64,000 nt of DNA from an uncultured Gammaproteobacteria bacterium (GCA_913045175.1 CAJWQG010000003.1:44848-108847); one strand, 5' to 3'. Counted from the stretch's first letter, positions 44,786 to 55,208 are shown. Notes: generated from the sequence alone by a model not told the origin. Numbers and translations are program-made.

Positions 44786-45823
44786 ATGAAAACTGAAATC
44801 AGTGATAAGGCGCAGTACCTCTTAAAGACACTGGTTGAACACTATATTGAGGGTGGTCAACCAGTAGGCTCTAAGACGCTGTCAGATCGTTCCGATTTAC
44901 CCGTTAGCCCCGCTACTGTGCGGAATATCATGTCCGACCTGGAAGAACGAGGTTTTGTTACATCGCCCCATACGTCTGCAGGACGAGTACCTACGGCTCA
45001 GGGATATCGCTTTTTCGTGGATAGTCTGATTACTGTAGCACCGCTCGCAACGTTTGACATGCAGAACCTGACCAAGAATCTTGATCCTGATATGTCGGCC
45101 CACGAGCTGGTCGAGTCGGCATCGGGCGTGTTGTCTGACATCACCCATATGGCAGGACTGGTGACGCTTCCTAAGCGGGATCAAACGCAGTTGCGACATG
45201 TTGAGTTTCTTAAGCTTAACGATAATCGCGTCCTGGTTATTCTTGTGCTCGATGACCACGAGGTACAAAACCGTGTGATCTATACCAAGGAGTCGTATTC
45301 TGACGTTCAGTTGGGGGAAGCGGCCAACTTTATCAATCAGCATTTTATGGGACATGCCCTAAGCCTCATTCGTTCGAAACTGATCCACTCCATGAAGAGT
45401 GATCAGGAGAACATGAACTCGCTGATGCAGACTACTCTTGAAGTTGCCGAGCAGGCTTTTGATCCCAAAGAGGAAGCAGGTTTTGTGGTTGCGGGCCAGG
45501 AGAACCTCATAGAGATGGCTGAAGAACAGGCGCTCAACGATATTCGCGAACTGTTTAAAGCATTCTCCCTCAAGGGTGACATATTGCACCTACTGGATCG
45601 GTGTATCGATACTGAAGGCGTCCAGCTGTTCATTGGTGCAGAGTCGGGTTATCAGCTTCTGGATGAATGTACCGTAGTGACCGCACCGTACCAGGCAGAC
45701 GGAGAACAGATCGGCGTTCTGGGAGTTATCGGACCCACTCGCATGGCCTACGAGCGGGTGATCCCAATTGTCGATGCCACGGCACGATTATTGGGCGCTG
45801 CGATGGACTATTCACGTCGGTAG
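44786..45823 (+). CDS. hrcA: Heat-inducible transcription repressor HrcA
   Basis: Winged-helix repressor of class I heat-shock genes; it normally binds the CIRCE operator with GroEL as co-modulator. ATG 44786 gives MKTEISDKAQYLLKTLVEHYIEGGQPVGSKTL, the family start; the frame is open for 30 codons further up across the tandem repeat but that part is not homologous. LPVSPATVRNIMSDLEERGFVTSPHTSAGRVPTAQGYRFFV is diagnostic. The C-terminal GAF-like domain runs to the end, IGPTRMAYERVIPIVDATARLL. 345 aa. Heads the hrcA-grpE-dnaK-dnaJ cluster. No CIRCE element is visible in this cluster. Confidence 0.94.
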   Translation: MKTEISDKAQYLLKTLVEHYIEGGQPVGSKTLSDRSDLPVSPATVRNIMSDLEERGFVTSPHTSAGRVPTAQGYRFFVDSLITVAPLATFDMQNLTKNLDPDMSAHELVESASGVLSDITHMAGLVTLPKRDQTQLRHVEFLKLNDNRVLVILVLDDHEVQNRVIYTKESYSDVQLGEAANFINQHFMGHALSLIRSKLIHSMKSDQENMNSLMQTTLEVAEQAFDPKEEAGFVVAGQENLIEMAEEQALNDIRELFKAFSLKGDILHLLDRCIDTEGVQLFIGAESGYQLLDECTVVTAPYQADGEQIGVLGVIGPTRMAYERVIPIVDATARLLGAAMDYSRR

Positions 45824-45842
45824 TACCCCACTAAAAGAAAAC

Positions 45843-45870
45843 CTTGAATGCTCAACTCAAGTCCCCATAT
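45843..45870 (+). promoter_or_regulatory. Sigma-32 heat-shock promoter for grpE
   Basis: CTTGAA (45843-45848), 14 bases, then CCCCATAT (45863-45870) is an almost perfect match to the sigma-32 consensus (CTTGAA, 13-15 bases, CCCCATnT). It lies 36 bases before the grpE ATG. An inverted repeat CTTGA-N9-TCAAG (45843-45861) overlaps the -35. Confidence 0.85.
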
Positions 45871-45906
45871 AGGGAGGACGAGATTTGGCTGGGAGTTAAT
45901 GAGTAA

Positions 45907-46473
45907 ATGTCCGGTTCGGAAGAAGAAACCAAACAAGAGTTGTCTGTTGAAGAAGAAAATGAAACAGAACACATAGAAGAACCTGAAGAGCCGGAAGCGT
46001 CAGGCGAAGCTGACCCTGCTGAGGAAATTGAGAGATTACTGGCGGAAGTAGAATCACTCAAAGATAAGGCACTGCGTGCAGAAGCAGAGATGCAAAATAT
46101 TCGCCGACGAGCAGAACGAGACGTAGAAAACGCCCACAAATTTGGTCTCGAGCGACTGGTTCAGCACATATTGCCGGTGGTAGATAGCCTCGAGAAGGCC
46201 CTGGAAGCCAAAACCAGTGAGCATGATCCGGTCATTGAAGGGGTTGAACTCACCTTCAAATTGCTCCAGGACCTGCTAAACAAGGAGTCCATTGAGGTAG
46301 TTGATCCACTAGGAGAGCCGTTTGATCCTAATCTGCACGAAGCGATGTCTATGGTTGAAAACCCTGACATGGAGCCAAATTCGGTTTTTGCAGTTGTGCA
46401 GAAGGGCTATACCTTGAATGAGCGACTGGTTCGTCCTGCGATGGTCATGGTGACAAAGATGCCAGATGGCTAG
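45907..46473 (+). CDS. grpE: Nucleotide exchange factor GrpE
   Basis: Releases ADP from DnaK. An acidic N-terminal stretch (residues 1-40, EEETKQELSVEEENETEHIEE) is followed by a long helix (AEVESLKDKALRAEAEMQNIRRRAERDVENA) and the beta-domain with GVELTFKLLQDLLNKESIEVVDPLGEPFDPNLHEAM, VVQKGYTLNERLVRPAMVMV. 188 aa is usual. A sigma-32 promoter lies directly upstream, so it can be transcribed apart from hrcA. dnaK follows after 156 bases. Confidence 0.96.
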   Translation: MSGSEEETKQELSVEEENETEHIEEPEEPEASGEADPAEEIERLLAEVESLKDKALRAEAEMQNIRRRAERDVENAHKFGLERLVQHILPVVDSLEKALEAKTSEHDPVIEGVELTFKLLQDLLNKESIEVVDPLGEPFDPNLHEAMSMVENPDMEPNSVFAVVQKGYTLNERLVRPAMVMVTKMPDG

Positions 46474-46534
46474 GGCGCCGGAAAACTAAGACACCGACAA
46501 TAAGTCACCAGAAACCAGGGAATGAAGGAATACC

Positions 46535-46562
46535 CTTGAAATTTGCTGAATAAGGCCAATAT
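46535..46562 (+). promoter_or_regulatory. Sigma-32-like promoter for dnaK
   Basis: CTTGAA (46535-46540, within CCCTTGAAA) is followed after 14 bases by GCCAATAT (46555-46562), two mismatches from the CCCCATnT -10. It lies 68 bases before the dnaK start, in the grpE-dnaK gap. Weaker than the grpE promoter but in the right place and spacing. Confidence 0.6.
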
Positions 46563-46629
46563 ACGTTTCAGGTAGAAAATATTAACCCAGAACCCAGAGA
46601 GGTTTTGGCGTGAATGGAGAATATTAAAG

Positions 46630-48552
46630 ATGGGCAAGATAATTGGTATCGACTTGGGAACAACCAACTCCTGTGTAGCTGTTATGGAGGGGAAGGACGC
46701 CAAGATAATCGAGAATGCTGAGGGTGATCGTACAACGCCGTCGGTAGTTGGCTATGCTGAAGACGATGAGATACTCGTCGGACAGTCCGCCAAACGACAG
46801 GCGGTGAGTAATCCTCACAATACGTTATTCGCGGTAAAACGTCTCATCGGTCGTCAGTTCGAGGATGACGTGGTGCAGCGGGACATTAGCATGGTGCCCT
46901 ACACGATAGCCAAGGCGGACAATGGTGATGCCTGGGTAGAGGTGAAAGGAAACAAGATGGCTCCTCCCCAGGTCTCGGCGCAGGTGCTGGGCAAAATGAA
47001 GAAAACTGCAGAAGATTATCTTGGAGAAGATATCACCGAAGCGGTGATTACAGTCCCGGCTTACTTTAATGACTCACAGCGCCAGGCAACCAAGGATGCT
47101 GGTCGTATTGCTGGCCTCGATGTTAAGCGAATCATCAACGAACCGACTGCTGCGGCACTGGCCTATGGCATGGATAAGGCGACAGGTGATTCCACGATCG
47201 CGGTGTATGACCTGGGTGGCGGTACCTTTGATATCTCCATCATCGAGATCGCTGACGTGGATGGTGAAAAGCAATTTGAGGTTTTATCTACTAACGGTGA
47301 CACCTTCCTTGGCGGTGAGGACTTCGATCTGCGTATTATCGATTACCTGGCCGACGAGTTTAAGAAAGAACATGGGATGGACTTGCACAGTGATCCTTTA
47401 GCCCTGCAAAGGCTGAAGGAGGCTGCTGAGAAGGCCAAGATTGAATTATCCAGCAGTGGTCAGACAGAAGTTAACCTGCCTTACATTACGGCAGACCAGT
47501 CTGGACCAAAGCATCTGGTGATCAAGGTTACGCAGGCAAAACTGGAGTCTTTAGTGGAAGACCTGGTGGATCGAACGTTGGAGCCGGTTAGGACGGCGCT
47601 CAAGGATGCCGACGTTAGTGTTTCAGAAGTTGATGACATAATCATGGTGGGTGGACAAACGCGTATGCCGCTTGTCCAGAAAAAAGTTCAGGATTTCTTT
47701 GGTAAAGATCCTCGAAGAGATGTGAATCCGGACGAGGCTGTTGCCATGGGTGCTTCTATACAGGCAGCTGTTCTGTCTGGAGATGTCAAAGATGTCTTGC
47801 TGTTGGATGTTACGCCATTGTCTCTTGGGATCGAGACTATGGGTGGCGTAATGAGTGCCCTGATAGATAAGAACACCACTATTCCAACAAAGAAGGGACA
47901 GGTGTTCTCGACAGCTGACGACAATCAACCGGCAGTGACTATTCACGTACTTCAGGGTGAGCGGAAACAGGCTGACCAGAATAAGTCTCTTGGCAGATTT
48001 GATTTGTCCGACATACCACCAGCCCCGCGGGGAACGCCACAAATTGAAGTAAGTTTTGATTTGGATGCGAATGGAATTCTCAATGTCTCTGCAAAGGACA
48101 AGGCAACAGGGAAAGAGCAGTCTATTGTGATTAAAGCGTCCAGCGGACTATCCGATGAAGAAATAGATTCGATGGTGGCTGATGCTGAGTCCCATGCAGA
48201 AGAAGACCGTAAGTTCGAAGAACTCATAGCTTCAAGAAATACGGCCGATAGCATGGTTCATGCAACCAGAAAAACCCTCGAGGAAGCTGGTGATAAGGTT
48301 ACGGATGAAGAAAAAACCAGCATCGAATCCGCGATTGCTGCGTTAGAAGAAGCGCTCAAGGGAGATGACAAAGCCGAGATTGATGCTAAGACGCAACAAT
48401 TGACAGAAGCTTCATCCTCGTTGGCTCAGCGTATGTACGCCGAGCAGGCGGCTGATGCTCCAGGTGGTAGTGAAGAAGCGACTGCAGGGTCAGGACCCGA
48501 CGCCGATGCAGTTGATGCAGAGTTTGAAGAGGTAAAGGACGACGATAAATAA
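46630..48552 (+). CDS. dnaK: Chaperone protein DnaK (Hsp70)
   Basis: ATP-driven Hsp70 chaperone. The nucleotide domain begins [20 protein letters not shown] and contains the second Hsp70 signature [16 protein letters not shown] and third [14 protein letters not shown]; the substrate domain includes [16 protein letters not shown] and [20 protein letters not shown]; the lid ends in a low-complexity tail finishing EEVKDDDK, close to the usual EEVKD end. 640 aa. ATG 46630 is preceded by AAAGATG. Paired hairpins separate it from dnaJ. Confidence 0.97.
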   Translation: MGKIIGIDLGTTNSCVAVMEGKDAKIIENAEGDRTTPSVVGYAEDDEILVGQSAKRQAVSNPHNTLFAVKRLIGRQFEDDVVQRDISMVPYTIAKADNGDAWVEVKGNKMAPPQVSAQVLGKMKKTAEDYLGEDITEAVITVPAYFNDSQRQATKDAGRIAGLDVKRIINEPTAAALAYGMDKATGDSTIAVYDLGGGTFDISIIEIADVDGEKQFEVLSTNGDTFLGGEDFDLRIIDYLADEFKKEHGMDLHSDPLALQRLKEAAEKAKIELSSSGQTEVNLPYITADQSGPKHLVIKVTQAKLESLVEDLVDRTLEPVRTALKDADVSVSEVDDIIMVGGQTRMPLVQKKVQDFFGKDPRRDVNPDEAVAMGASIQAAVLSGDVKDVLLLDVTPLSLGIETMGGVMSALIDKNTTIPTKKGQVFSTADDNQPAVTIHVLQGERKQADQNKSLGRFDLSDIPPAPRGTPQIEVSFDLDANGILNVSAKDKATGKEQSIVIKASSGLSDEEIDSMVADAESHAEEDRKFEELIASRNTADSMVHATRKTLEEAGDKVTDEEKTSIESAIAALEEALKGDDKAEIDAKTQQLTEASSSLAQRMYAEQAADAPGGSEEATAGSGPDADAVDAEFEEVKDDDK

Positions 48553-48613
48553 CCTGACGAGTTAGTTTGGGTCAGGGTTAAATAGCGTGGGTGTTCCTCG
48601 GGGGTCACCCCCG
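48553..48613 (+). promoter_or_regulatory. Hairpins in the dnaK-dnaJ gap
   Basis: Two stems follow the dnaK stop: CCTGAC (48553-48558) pairs with GTCAGG (48571-48576), and CGGGGG-TCA-CCCCCG (48599-48613) is a perfect GC-rich stem with three-base loop. No U-run follows. Such structures between dnaK and dnaJ may protect the dnaK message end or lower dnaJ output relative to dnaK. Confidence 0.55.
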
Positions 48614-48659
48614 TGTTGTCGTTGCAGATAATTATAGATAGCGGAAGTGAGTGCTAATA

Positions 48660-49784
48660 ATGGCAACAAAACGAGACTACTACGAGATACTGGGAGTATC
48701 CCGAGACGCTTCCGAACGGGATATCAAGAAAGCGTATCGTCGTCTTGCAATGAAATTCCATCCTGATCGAAATCCCGGCGATAACGAAGCAGAAGAAAAA
48801 TTCAAGGAATTGAGCGAGGCAGTCGAGGTCTTGTTAGACGACGAGAAGCGCTCCGCCTATAACCAGTTTGGTCATGCGGCTTTCGAGGGTGGCGGTGGCG
48901 GTGGCTTTAGCTCTTCCGGTAGCTTTGGTTCGATATTTGAAGATGTATTTGGTGACATTTTTAGCACTGGTAGGGCAGGCGGACAACGTGTTCATCGGGG
49001 GTCTGATCTCAAGTATGTGCTTGATCTCACCCTGGAAGATGCGGTTCGTGGGACTAATCCGAAGATAAAAGTTGCCACATTGGTCGAATGCATGGAATGT
49101 CTTGGCTCAGGGTCCAAGAAAGGCTCTTCACCCATTGACTGTGTCCAGTGTGGTGGGGCTGGGCAGGTGACAACCCGTCAGGGATTCTTCTCGATGCAGA
49201 GTACCTGTCCTCGGTGTCGTGGTACCGGGAAAGTCATTTCAGACCCGTGTGACAGATGTCATGGCCAGGGTCGTCACCAGGAAGAGAAGACGTTATCTGT
49301 CAAGGTCCCGCCAGGTGTAGATTCAGGAGATCGAATTCGGTTGTCGGGTCAGGGAGAGGCTGGTGCGAACGGAGGCCCGCCGGGAGATCTGTATGTCGAG
49401 GTAAGCGTTAATGAACATCCGATCTTTACCCGCGAAGGAGAACACCTCTATTGTGAGGTGCCCATTGGGTTTGTGGATGCGGCGCTTGGGGGCGACCTTG
49501 AAGTCCCTACGTTAGAGGGGCGTGTCAATTTGAAGATTCCCGAAGAGACGCAAACTGGCAAACTATTTCGTCTTCGCGGCAAAGGAGTAGATGTTACTCA
49601 GGTACGCGGGGGAGGCATCGGCGATCTATATTGCCGCATCGTGGTTGAGACCCCAGTTAATCTGTCGCGAAAACAGAAAGATCTGTTGCGCGAGTTTGCG
49701 GGAGAGAGTGACGAGAAGCAGTCTCCCAAGCAGGCTTCCTGGTTCGAAGGTGTAAAGCACTTTATAGATTCGTTGACTGACTAG
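48660..49784 (+). CDS. dnaJ: Chaperone protein DnaJ (Hsp40)
   Basis: Delivers substrates to DnaK and stimulates its ATPase. J domain with HPD ([17 protein letters not shown]), a Gly/Phe-rich segment ([25 protein letters not shown]), and four zinc repeats [24 protein letters not shown] and CDRCHGQG, then the C-terminal substrate domains. ATG 48660 gives [17 protein letters not shown] (374 aa); an earlier in-frame GTG (48651) adds three codons. GGAAGTGAG lies about ten bases upstream. Followed by dapB as in Pseudomonas. Confidence 0.96.
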   Translation: MATKRDYYEILGVSRDASERDIKKAYRRLAMKFHPDRNPGDNEAEEKFKELSEAVEVLLDDEKRSAYNQFGHAAFEGGGGGGFSSSGSFGSIFEDVFGDIFSTGRAGGQRVHRGSDLKYVLDLTLEDAVRGTNPKIKVATLVECMECLGSGSKKGSSPIDCVQCGGAGQVTTRQGFFSMQSTCPRCRGTGKVISDPCDRCHGQGRHQEEKTLSVKVPPGVDSGDRIRLSGQGEAGANGGPPGDLYVEVSVNEHPIFTREGEHLYCEVPIGFVDAALGGDLEVPTLEGRVNLKIPEETQTGKLFRLRGKGVDVTQVRGGGIGDLYCRIVVETPVNLSRKQKDLLREFAGESDEKQSPKQASWFEGVKHFIDSLTD

Positions 49785-49801
49785 GTTGGTCGGATTAGTC
49801 G

Positions 49802-49807
49802 TATAAT
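49802..49807 (+). promoter_or_regulatory. Perfect -10 box upstream of dapB
   Basis: TATAAT matches consensus exactly, 29 bases before the dapB ATG. The hexamer 17 bases upstream is poor (GACTAG), and TTGGTC is too close, so this is a tentative promoter for dapB separate from dnaJ. Confidence 0.35.
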
Positions 49808-49836
49808 TTGCAGACGAAAGCTCGATAGGCACAGAC

Positions 49837-50652
49837 ATGATTGATGTGGCGATAACCGGCGCGGCTGGAAAAATGGGAAAAACCCTGATCCAGGCAATAG
49901 CTGAGTCCAGTGCGCTGAATCTTACGGCAGCAATAGAACCACCAGGTAATCCTGTGATAGGCGCAGATGCTGGGGTCTTGGCCGGTGTCGGAAGTAATGG
50001 AATATTGATTACCGATGACCTTAGGGCTGCATGCGAGAGCTTTGATGTATTGATTGATTTCACCATTGCGGCGGCGACCGTGAGTAATGCAGCGATCTGT
50101 GTCAGCGAGAACCGCAAGATGGTGATAGGTACTACTGGCCTATCGGAATCAGAATGCGCGGACTTGGCTACGGCAGCCGAATCCATACCGATTGTCCATG
50201 CGTCGAATTTTAGTGTGGGCGTTAACGTCACCTTCAAGTTGGCGGAGGTCGCGGCGTCAATACTGGGCAATGATGTGGATATAGAGATTACCGAGGCACA
50301 CCATCGTCACAAGGTGGACGCTCCTTCTGGGACCGCGGTAACGCTGGGCGAGGTTGTAGCGGCGCAGCTTGACAGGAAACTAGCCGACGTCGCGGTTTAT
50401 GGGCGAGAGGGTGCAACTGGTGAACGAGATCGCAATACCATAGCTTTTCATTCTCTCCGGGCCGGCGATATCGTCGGTGATCATACTGTGACATTTGCCG
50501 GTGAAGGTGAGCGTATAGAACTAACCCACCGTGCTCAAAGCCGCATGAATTTCGCGATGGGTGCATTAAAAGCTGTTGAGTTTGTGTCGGGTCAGGACTC
50601 AGGAATGTTCGATATGCAGGACGTATTGGGATTGAAATCAATTAACCTGTAA
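49837..50652 (+). CDS. dapB: 4-hydroxy-tetrahydrodipicolinate reductase
   Basis: Reduces HTPA to tetrahydrodipicolinate in lysine and diaminopimelate synthesis. The N-terminal Rossmann motif is VAITGAAGKMGKTLIQA; GTTGLSESE, ASNFSVGVN and the catalytic EAHHRHKVDAPSGTAV (His and Lys) follow; the end is LGLKSINL. 271 aa is typical. ATG start. Followed by carA after a 143-base leader with an attenuator; dapB-carA-carB is a pseudomonad-type order. Confidence 0.95.
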   Translation: MIDVAITGAAGKMGKTLIQAIAESSALNLTAAIEPPGNPVIGADAGVLAGVGSNGILITDDLRAACESFDVLIDFTIAAATVSNAAICVSENRKMVIGTTGLSESECADLATAAESIPIVHASNFSVGVNVTFKLAEVAASILGNDVDIEITEAHHRHKVDAPSGTAVTLGEVVAAQLDRKLADVAVYGREGATGERDRNTIAFHSLRAGDIVGDHTVTFAGEGERIELTHRAQSRMNFAMGALKAVEFVSGQDSGMFDMQDVLGLKSINL

Positions 50653-50659
50653 CATTTTG

Positions 50660-50688
50660 TGGAAACCACGCTGCGCATCTTTTACAAT
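50660..50688 (+). promoter_or_regulatory. Possible promoter for carAB
   Basis: TGGAAA (50660-50665, 4 of 6 to TTGACA), 17 bases, TACAAT (50683-50688, 5 of 6 to TATAAT). It starts eight bases after the dapB stop. Initiation would fall near 50695, leaving almost no leader before the ATG of the 30-codon leader ORF at 50700. If the operon is instead read from dapB, this promoter is not needed. Confidence 0.45.
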
Positions 50689-50699
50689 GTCGCGCCAGT

Positions 50700-50792
50700 A
50701 TGACACCCACGCGTATTGAGATTTTAAAGCGAGACGGAAGAGATTCCAGTCTCGCTTTTTTTCGACCCCTATACCTATTACCTGGAGGCTGA
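50700..50792 (+). CDS. Putative carAB leader peptide read through the attenuator
   Basis: A 30-codon ORF, MTPTRIEILK... ending ...LYLLPGG and TGA (50790-50792), four bases before the carA TTG. It covers the whole intrinsic terminator (50726-50763), and the T-run is read as ...SLAFFRPL. This is the layout of the E. coli pyrBI leader peptide, where close ribosome coupling under low UTP prevents termination. A U-rich stretch (ATTTTAAAG, 50721-50729) just before the hairpin could be the pause site. There is no good Shine-Dalgarno before the ATG, so translation is not certain. Confidence 0.5.
   Translation: MTPTRIEILKRDGRDSSLAFFRPLYLLPGG
50726..50763 (+). terminator. Intrinsic terminator/attenuator upstream of carA
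   Basis: AAAGCGAGAC (50726-50735) pairs with GTCTCGCTTT (50749-50758), and inside it GGAA (50736-50739) pairs with TTCC (50744-50747), closing a GAGA tetraloop with one bulged A. Seven T (50756-50762) follow. This is a strong rho-independent terminator located after dapB and before carA; see the leader ORF that crosses it. Confidence 0.85.
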
Positions 50793-50795
50793 TAC

Positions 50796-51938
50796 TTGAC
50801 CAGTAGAGCTATACTCGCACTCGAAAACGAAATGGTTTTCGAAGGAGTGGCAATTGGCGCTGACGGAGACGCAGTTGGAGAGGTGGTATTTAATACTGCC
50901 ATCACAGGTTATCAGGAAATACTCACAGACCCATCCTATGCTCGTCAGATAGTAACCCTGACGCATCCTCATATTGGCAATACTGGCGTTACTGAAGAAG
51001 ATGAGGAATCTGAAAAGATATGGTCGCAGGGGCTGGTGATTCGAGATTTGCCACTTTTGGCAAGCAGCTGGCGACAACAGATGTCGTTGTCCGATTATCT
51101 TCGCAAAAACAATGTTGTCGGAATTGCAGAAATCGACACGAGACAACTGACGGGAGTGCTGCGCAAACAGGGTTCGCTCAACGGATGTATCCTGGCCGCG
51201 CCAGAAATTGATAAAGCCAGTGTGGCTGACGCGATTGCAAAGGCCAAGGCCTTCCCGGGCCTGGAGGGAATGGATCTTGCGCGTGAAGTGTCCGTGCAAC
51301 AAAACTATAGATGGTCGGAAGGTACATGGCGGCTTGGCGAAGGGTACCGTCAGCTTGAAAGCACCAGATTTAAGGTCGTAGCCTACGATTTCGGCGTCAA
51401 GAAAAACATACTAAGAATGCTTGTTGACCGTGGTTGCGAAGTTACTGTAGTTCCCGCTCAGACACCCGCAAGCGAGGTGCTGGCGCTTCAACCCGATGGT
51501 GTGTTCCTGTCAAACGGACCCGGAGACCCGGATCCCTGTGACTATGCAATTACTTCCATTGCAGAGATTCTAAAAACGGACATACCCGTGTTTGGAATTT
51601 GTCTGGGGCTTCAGCTACTTGGGTTGGCGGCAGGAATGACAACGCGGAAAATGGGTCATGGTCATCATGGGGCGAATCATCCGGTCAAGAATCTAACCGA
51701 TGGGACTGTATTGATTACCAGTCAAAACCATGGATTCTGTATTGATGACAACAAGTTGCCCAAGAATGTGGTGGTCACACATCGCTCATTGTTTGATGAC
51801 TCGTTACAGGGAATTCAACTAAGCGACAAACCAGCGTTTGGGTTTCAAGGCCATCCGGAGGCCAGCCCTGGACCACATGATGCGGCCCCCCTTTTTGATC
51901 ACTTTATCGAGCTGATGAGCGGAAGAGAACATGCCTAG
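50796..51938 (+). CDS. carA: Carbamoyl-phosphate synthase small subunit
   Basis: Glutaminase subunit that feeds ammonia to CarB for pyrimidine and arginine synthesis. N-terminal domain with [11 protein letters not shown] and [14 protein letters not shown]; class I glutamine amidotransferase domain with [14 protein letters not shown] (catalytic Cys), SQNHGFCI and [12 protein letters not shown] (His). 380 aa is normal. Start is TTG 50796 with GGAGG (50784-50788) seven bases before. Its end overlaps carB by eight bases. Expression is probably controlled by the attenuator just upstream. Confidence 0.96.
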   Translation: MTSRAILALENEMVFEGVAIGADGDAVGEVVFNTAITGYQEILTDPSYARQIVTLTHPHIGNTGVTEEDEESEKIWSQGLVIRDLPLLASSWRQQMSLSDYLRKNNVVGIAEIDTRQLTGVLRKQGSLNGCILAAPEIDKASVADAIAKAKAFPGLEGMDLAREVSVQQNYRWSEGTWRLGEGYRQLESTRFKVVAYDFGVKKNILRMLVDRGCEVTVVPAQTPASEVLALQPDGVFLSNGPGDPDPCDYAITSIAEILKTDIPVFGICLGLQLLGLAAGMTTRKMGHGHHGANHPVKNLTDGTVLITSQNHGFCIDDNKLPKNVVVTHRSLFDDSLQGIQLSDKPAFGFQGHPEASPGPHDAAPLFDHFIELMSGREHA

Positions 51939-54900
51939 AAGGGATGACATTGAAAGTATTCTGATTATAGGCGCAGGCCCCATTGTCATTGGTCAGGCGT
52001 GTGAGTTTGACTATTCTGGCGCCCAGGCCTGCAAAGCGCTGCGCGAGGAAGGTTTTCGGGTGATTCTGGTCAATTCTAATCCCGCAACGATTATGACTGA
52101 CCCGGCGATGGCAGATGCCACCTATATAGAACCGGTTTTGTGGCGCAATGTCGCAACCATTATCGAAAAAGAAAAGCCTGACGCTTTGTTACCCACTATG
52201 GGTGGGCAGACAGCCCTCAATTGCGCGCTCGACCTTGCACGAGAAGGCGTACTTGAAAAGTTTGATGTAGAGCTAATCGGCGCGACCAAGGAAGCGATAG
52301 ACAAGGCTGAAGACAGGCAGCTGTTTGATGATGTGATGAAGTCCATCGGACTTGAGACACCGCGCAGTTCTATTGCACACACGCTTGAGGAAGCCAAAGA
52401 AGCACAGAAATCTTTGGGTTTTCCTTGTGTTATAAGGCCGTCTTTCACCATGGGAGGTACGGGTGGAGGTATCGCGTACAACCATGAAGATTTCGAAGAA
52501 ATATGTGTTCGCGGGCTAGATTTATCGCCAACGACTGAACTGTTGATAGACGAATCTTTGCTGGGATGGAAGGAATACGAGATGGAGGTTGTCAGAGACA
52601 AGAACGACAACTGCATCATTGTCTGTTCGATCGAGAACCTTGATCCGATGGGTGTCCATACAGGTGACTCAATCACCATAGCACCTGCACAGACCCTGAC
52701 AGACAAAGAATATCAAGTCATGCGTAATGCTTCGTTAGAAGTATTGCGCGCAATCGGTGTTGAGACCGGGGGGTCAAATGTTCAGTTTGGTGTTGATCCC
52801 GATACCGGACGACTGGTGATCATTGAAATGAATCCGCGGGTATCCAGATCTTCAGCGCTTGCGTCCAAGGCGACGGGATTTCCGATAGCCAAGGTTGCCG
52901 CAAAGCTGGCGGTTGGATATACCTTGGATGAACTTTCCAACGACATCACGGGTGGGGTTACGCCAGCGTCATTCGAGCCATCTATTGATTACATCGTTAC
53001 AAAGATTCCCCGATTTACCTTTGAGAAATTCCCTCAGGCAGAAGATGTTCTTACAACGCAAATGAAGTCTGTTGGCGAGGTAATGGCAATCGGTCGAACA
53101 TTTCAGGAGTCGTTGCAAAAAGCACTTCGAGGCCTGGAGACCGGTATCGATGGCCTTACCCCGATTGACGATAAGCGAGGTGAGGGAGAAGCGATGTTGC
53201 GCAGAGAACTGCGTACCCCGAGTGCTGATCGCCTGCGATATGTGGCTGATTCGTTTCGCGAGGGGTTTAATCTTGAGCAAGTCCAGGAGCTGACGCGCAT
53301 TGATCCCTGGTTTCTTGCTCAGATAGAAAACATTGTCAACGTTGAGCAGCGAGTTGCAACGTTGAAACTCACATCGATCTCCAAAGAGGAGTTCTTTCGG
53401 TTCAAACAGCTGGGCTTTTCGGACTCCAGGTTGGCGACTCTGCTTGATGAGTCTGAATCTGATGTGCGTGAGGCAAGGCTTGCGTTAGGTGTGCGACCCG
53501 TTTTTCGAAGGGTAGACACCTGCGCCGCAGAATTTGAGTCGACGACTGCATACATGTATTCCACGTATGAGGATGAGTGTGAAGCGCGGCCCAGCAATCG
53601 GGACAAGATTGTGGTTCTCGGAGGCGGACCCAACCGAATTGGTCAGGGAATTGAGTTCGACTACTGTTGCGTCCACGCGGCACTGGCAATGAGTGAGGAT
53701 GGCTATGAGACCATTATGGTCAATTGCAATCCGGAAACCGTATCCACAGATTATGACACCTCGGATCGACTGTATTTTGAGCCGCTAACCTTTGAAGATG
53801 TATTTGCGATTGTGGACCTGGAAAAGCCCAAGGGTGTGATTGTCCAGTTTGGCGGGCAAACCCCATTAAAGCTGGCGAGGGATCTGGAAGCTGCCGGTGT
53901 GCCTATTATTGGAACGTCTCCAGATGCAATTGATAGAGCAGAGGATCGTGAGCGTTTTCAGGTCATGATTAATCGATTGGAGTTGCGACAACCCCCGAAC
54001 AAAACTGTGAAGCACGTTGATGAGGGGATAGCGGCTGCTGCAGAAATTGGCTATCCGCTTGTTGTACGACCATCCTATGTCCTTGGCGGCAGAGCGATGG
54101 AGATTGTATATGATGACTCGGAACTAATGACCTATATGCGCGAAGCGGTGCAGGTTTCCGATAAGTCACCTGTGCTCCTGGACCGTTTCCTTGACCAGGC
54201 TATCGAAGTCGACATCGACGCTGTAAGTGATGGTAAGCAAGTAGTGATCGGGTCTGTCATGGAACACATAGAGCAGGCAGGAGTGCACTCTGGAGACTCG
54301 GCATGTTCCCTCCCACCATACAGCCTGGGGGAGGACCTGCTTGAATCCATGCGTCAACAGGTTACTGCGATGGCGCTAGAGCTTGGTGTTGTCGGCCTGA
54401 TGAATGTACAGCTCGCTGTTCAGAATGGCGATGTTTTTGTGCTCGAGGTTAACCCCCGGGCATCGCGAACGGTGCCTTTCGTTTCCAAGTGTATAGGCAT
54501 TTCCCTCGCTAAAATCGCGGCTCGCTGCATGGTAGGAACTAGTCTTGTGGACCAGGGGTTTACTGAGGAAGTCGTGCCGGACTTCTTCAACGTCAAGGAA
54601 GCAGTATTTCCTTTTAGTCGTTTTCCTGGTGTTGATCCTATTTTGGGTCCGGAGATGAAATCGACCGGTGAAGTAATGGGTGTTGGACAAACTTTCGGCG
54701 AGGCGTATTCCAAAGCGCAGTCCGCTGCGGGCGGCGCGATTCCTGAAAAGGGTTGCGTGTTTCTTAGTGTGCGGGATGCAGATAAGGAACAGTTACCTGC
54801 GCTTGCGCATGATCTTCAGGAGCTGGGTTTCTCAATTGTCGCTACTCGTGGTAGCGCCCAGGTTATATCTGATGCCGGTATGTCTGTTGAGGTGGTAAAC

Positions 54901-55161
54901 AAGGTGATGGAAGGACGTCCACATGTGGTTGATATGCTGAAGAACCAGCAGATAGATTTCATTATCAATACCACTGAAGGTAAACAGGCTACCGCAGATT
55001 CATTCACTATTCGCCGAACGGCACTACAGCAGAAGGTCTGCTATACAACTACGATGGCGGGGGGTAGAGCGAGCGTTGAAGCAGTCCGGCACGGGGCAGA
55101 TATTTCTGTCCATCGTTTACAGGATTTGCACCTTCAGATACCTTCAACGCTGGACAAATAG
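51931..55161 (+). CDS. carB: Carbamoyl-phosphate synthase large subunit
   Basis: Makes carbamoyl phosphate from bicarbonate, ammonia and two ATP through two homologous ATP-grasp halves joined by an oligomerisation domain. The first half begins [28 protein letters not shown] and the second half repeats [17 protein letters not shown] (about residue 565). The C-terminal allosteric domain starts near residue 930 ([17 protein letters not shown]) and binds UMP/ornithine in E. coli. 1076 aa is standard. ATG inside the last codons of carA. No gene lies between carA and carB, unlike some pseudomonads. Confidence 0.97.
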   Translation: MPRRDDIESILIIGAGPIVIGQACEFDYSGAQACKALREEGFRVILVNSNPATIMTDPAMADATYIEPVLWRNVATIIEKEKPDALLPTMGGQTALNCALDLAREGVLEKFDVELIGATKEAIDKAEDRQLFDDVMKSIGLETPRSSIAHTLEEAKEAQKSLGFPCVIRPSFTMGGTGGGIAYNHEDFEEICVRGLDLSPTTELLIDESLLGWKEYEMEVVRDKNDNCIIVCSIENLDPMGVHTGDSITIAPAQTLTDKEYQVMRNASLEVLRAIGVETGGSNVQFGVDPDTGRLVIIEMNPRVSRSSALASKATGFPIAKVAAKLAVGYTLDELSNDITGGVTPASFEPSIDYIVTKIPRFTFEKFPQAEDVLTTQMKSVGEVMAIGRTFQESLQKALRGLETGIDGLTPIDDKRGEGEAMLRRELRTPSADRLRYVADSFREGFNLEQVQELTRIDPWFLAQIENIVNVEQRVATLKLTSISKEEFFRFKQLGFSDSRLATLLDESESDVREARLALGVRPVFRRVDTCAAEFESTTAYMYSTYEDECEARPSNRDKIVVLGGGPNRIGQGIEFDYCCVHAALAMSEDGYETIMVNCNPETVSTDYDTSDRLYFEPLTFEDVFAIVDLEKPKGVIVQFGGQTPLKLARDLEAAGVPIIGTSPDAIDRAEDRERFQVMINRLELRQPPNKTVKHVDEGIAAAAEIGYPLVVRPSYVLGGRAMEIVYDDSELMTYMREAVQVSDKSPVLLDRFLDQAIEVDIDAVSDGKQVVIGSVMEHIEQAGVHSGDSACSLPPYSLGEDLLESMRQQVTAMALELGVVGLMNVQLAVQNGDVFVLEVNPRASRTVPFVSKCIGISLAKIAARCMVGTSLVDQGFTEEVVPDFFNVKEAVFPFSRFPGVDPILGPEMKSTGEVMGVGQTFGEAYSKAQSAAGGAIPEKGCVFLSVRDADKEQLPALAHDLQELGFSIVATRGSAQVISDAGMSVEVVNKVMEGRPHVVDMLKNQQIDFIINTTEGKQATADSFTIRRTALQQKVCYTTTMAGGRASVEAVRHGADISVHRLQDLHLQIPSTLDK

Positions 55162-55208
55162 TTAATTCCATTCGACACTTACACTAGGTGTTTCCTTAGA
55201 GATTGATG

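Noticed and set aside
48631..48657. CIRCE element before dnaJ
   Set aside because: Only the right half GAGTGCTAA is present; the left half at the N9 spacing does not match TTAGCACTC.
50687..50719. 10-codon ORF (MSRQYDTHAY) as carAB leader peptide
   Set aside because: It stops before the terminator and lies on the predicted promoter -10; the 30-codon frame through the hairpin is a better candidate.
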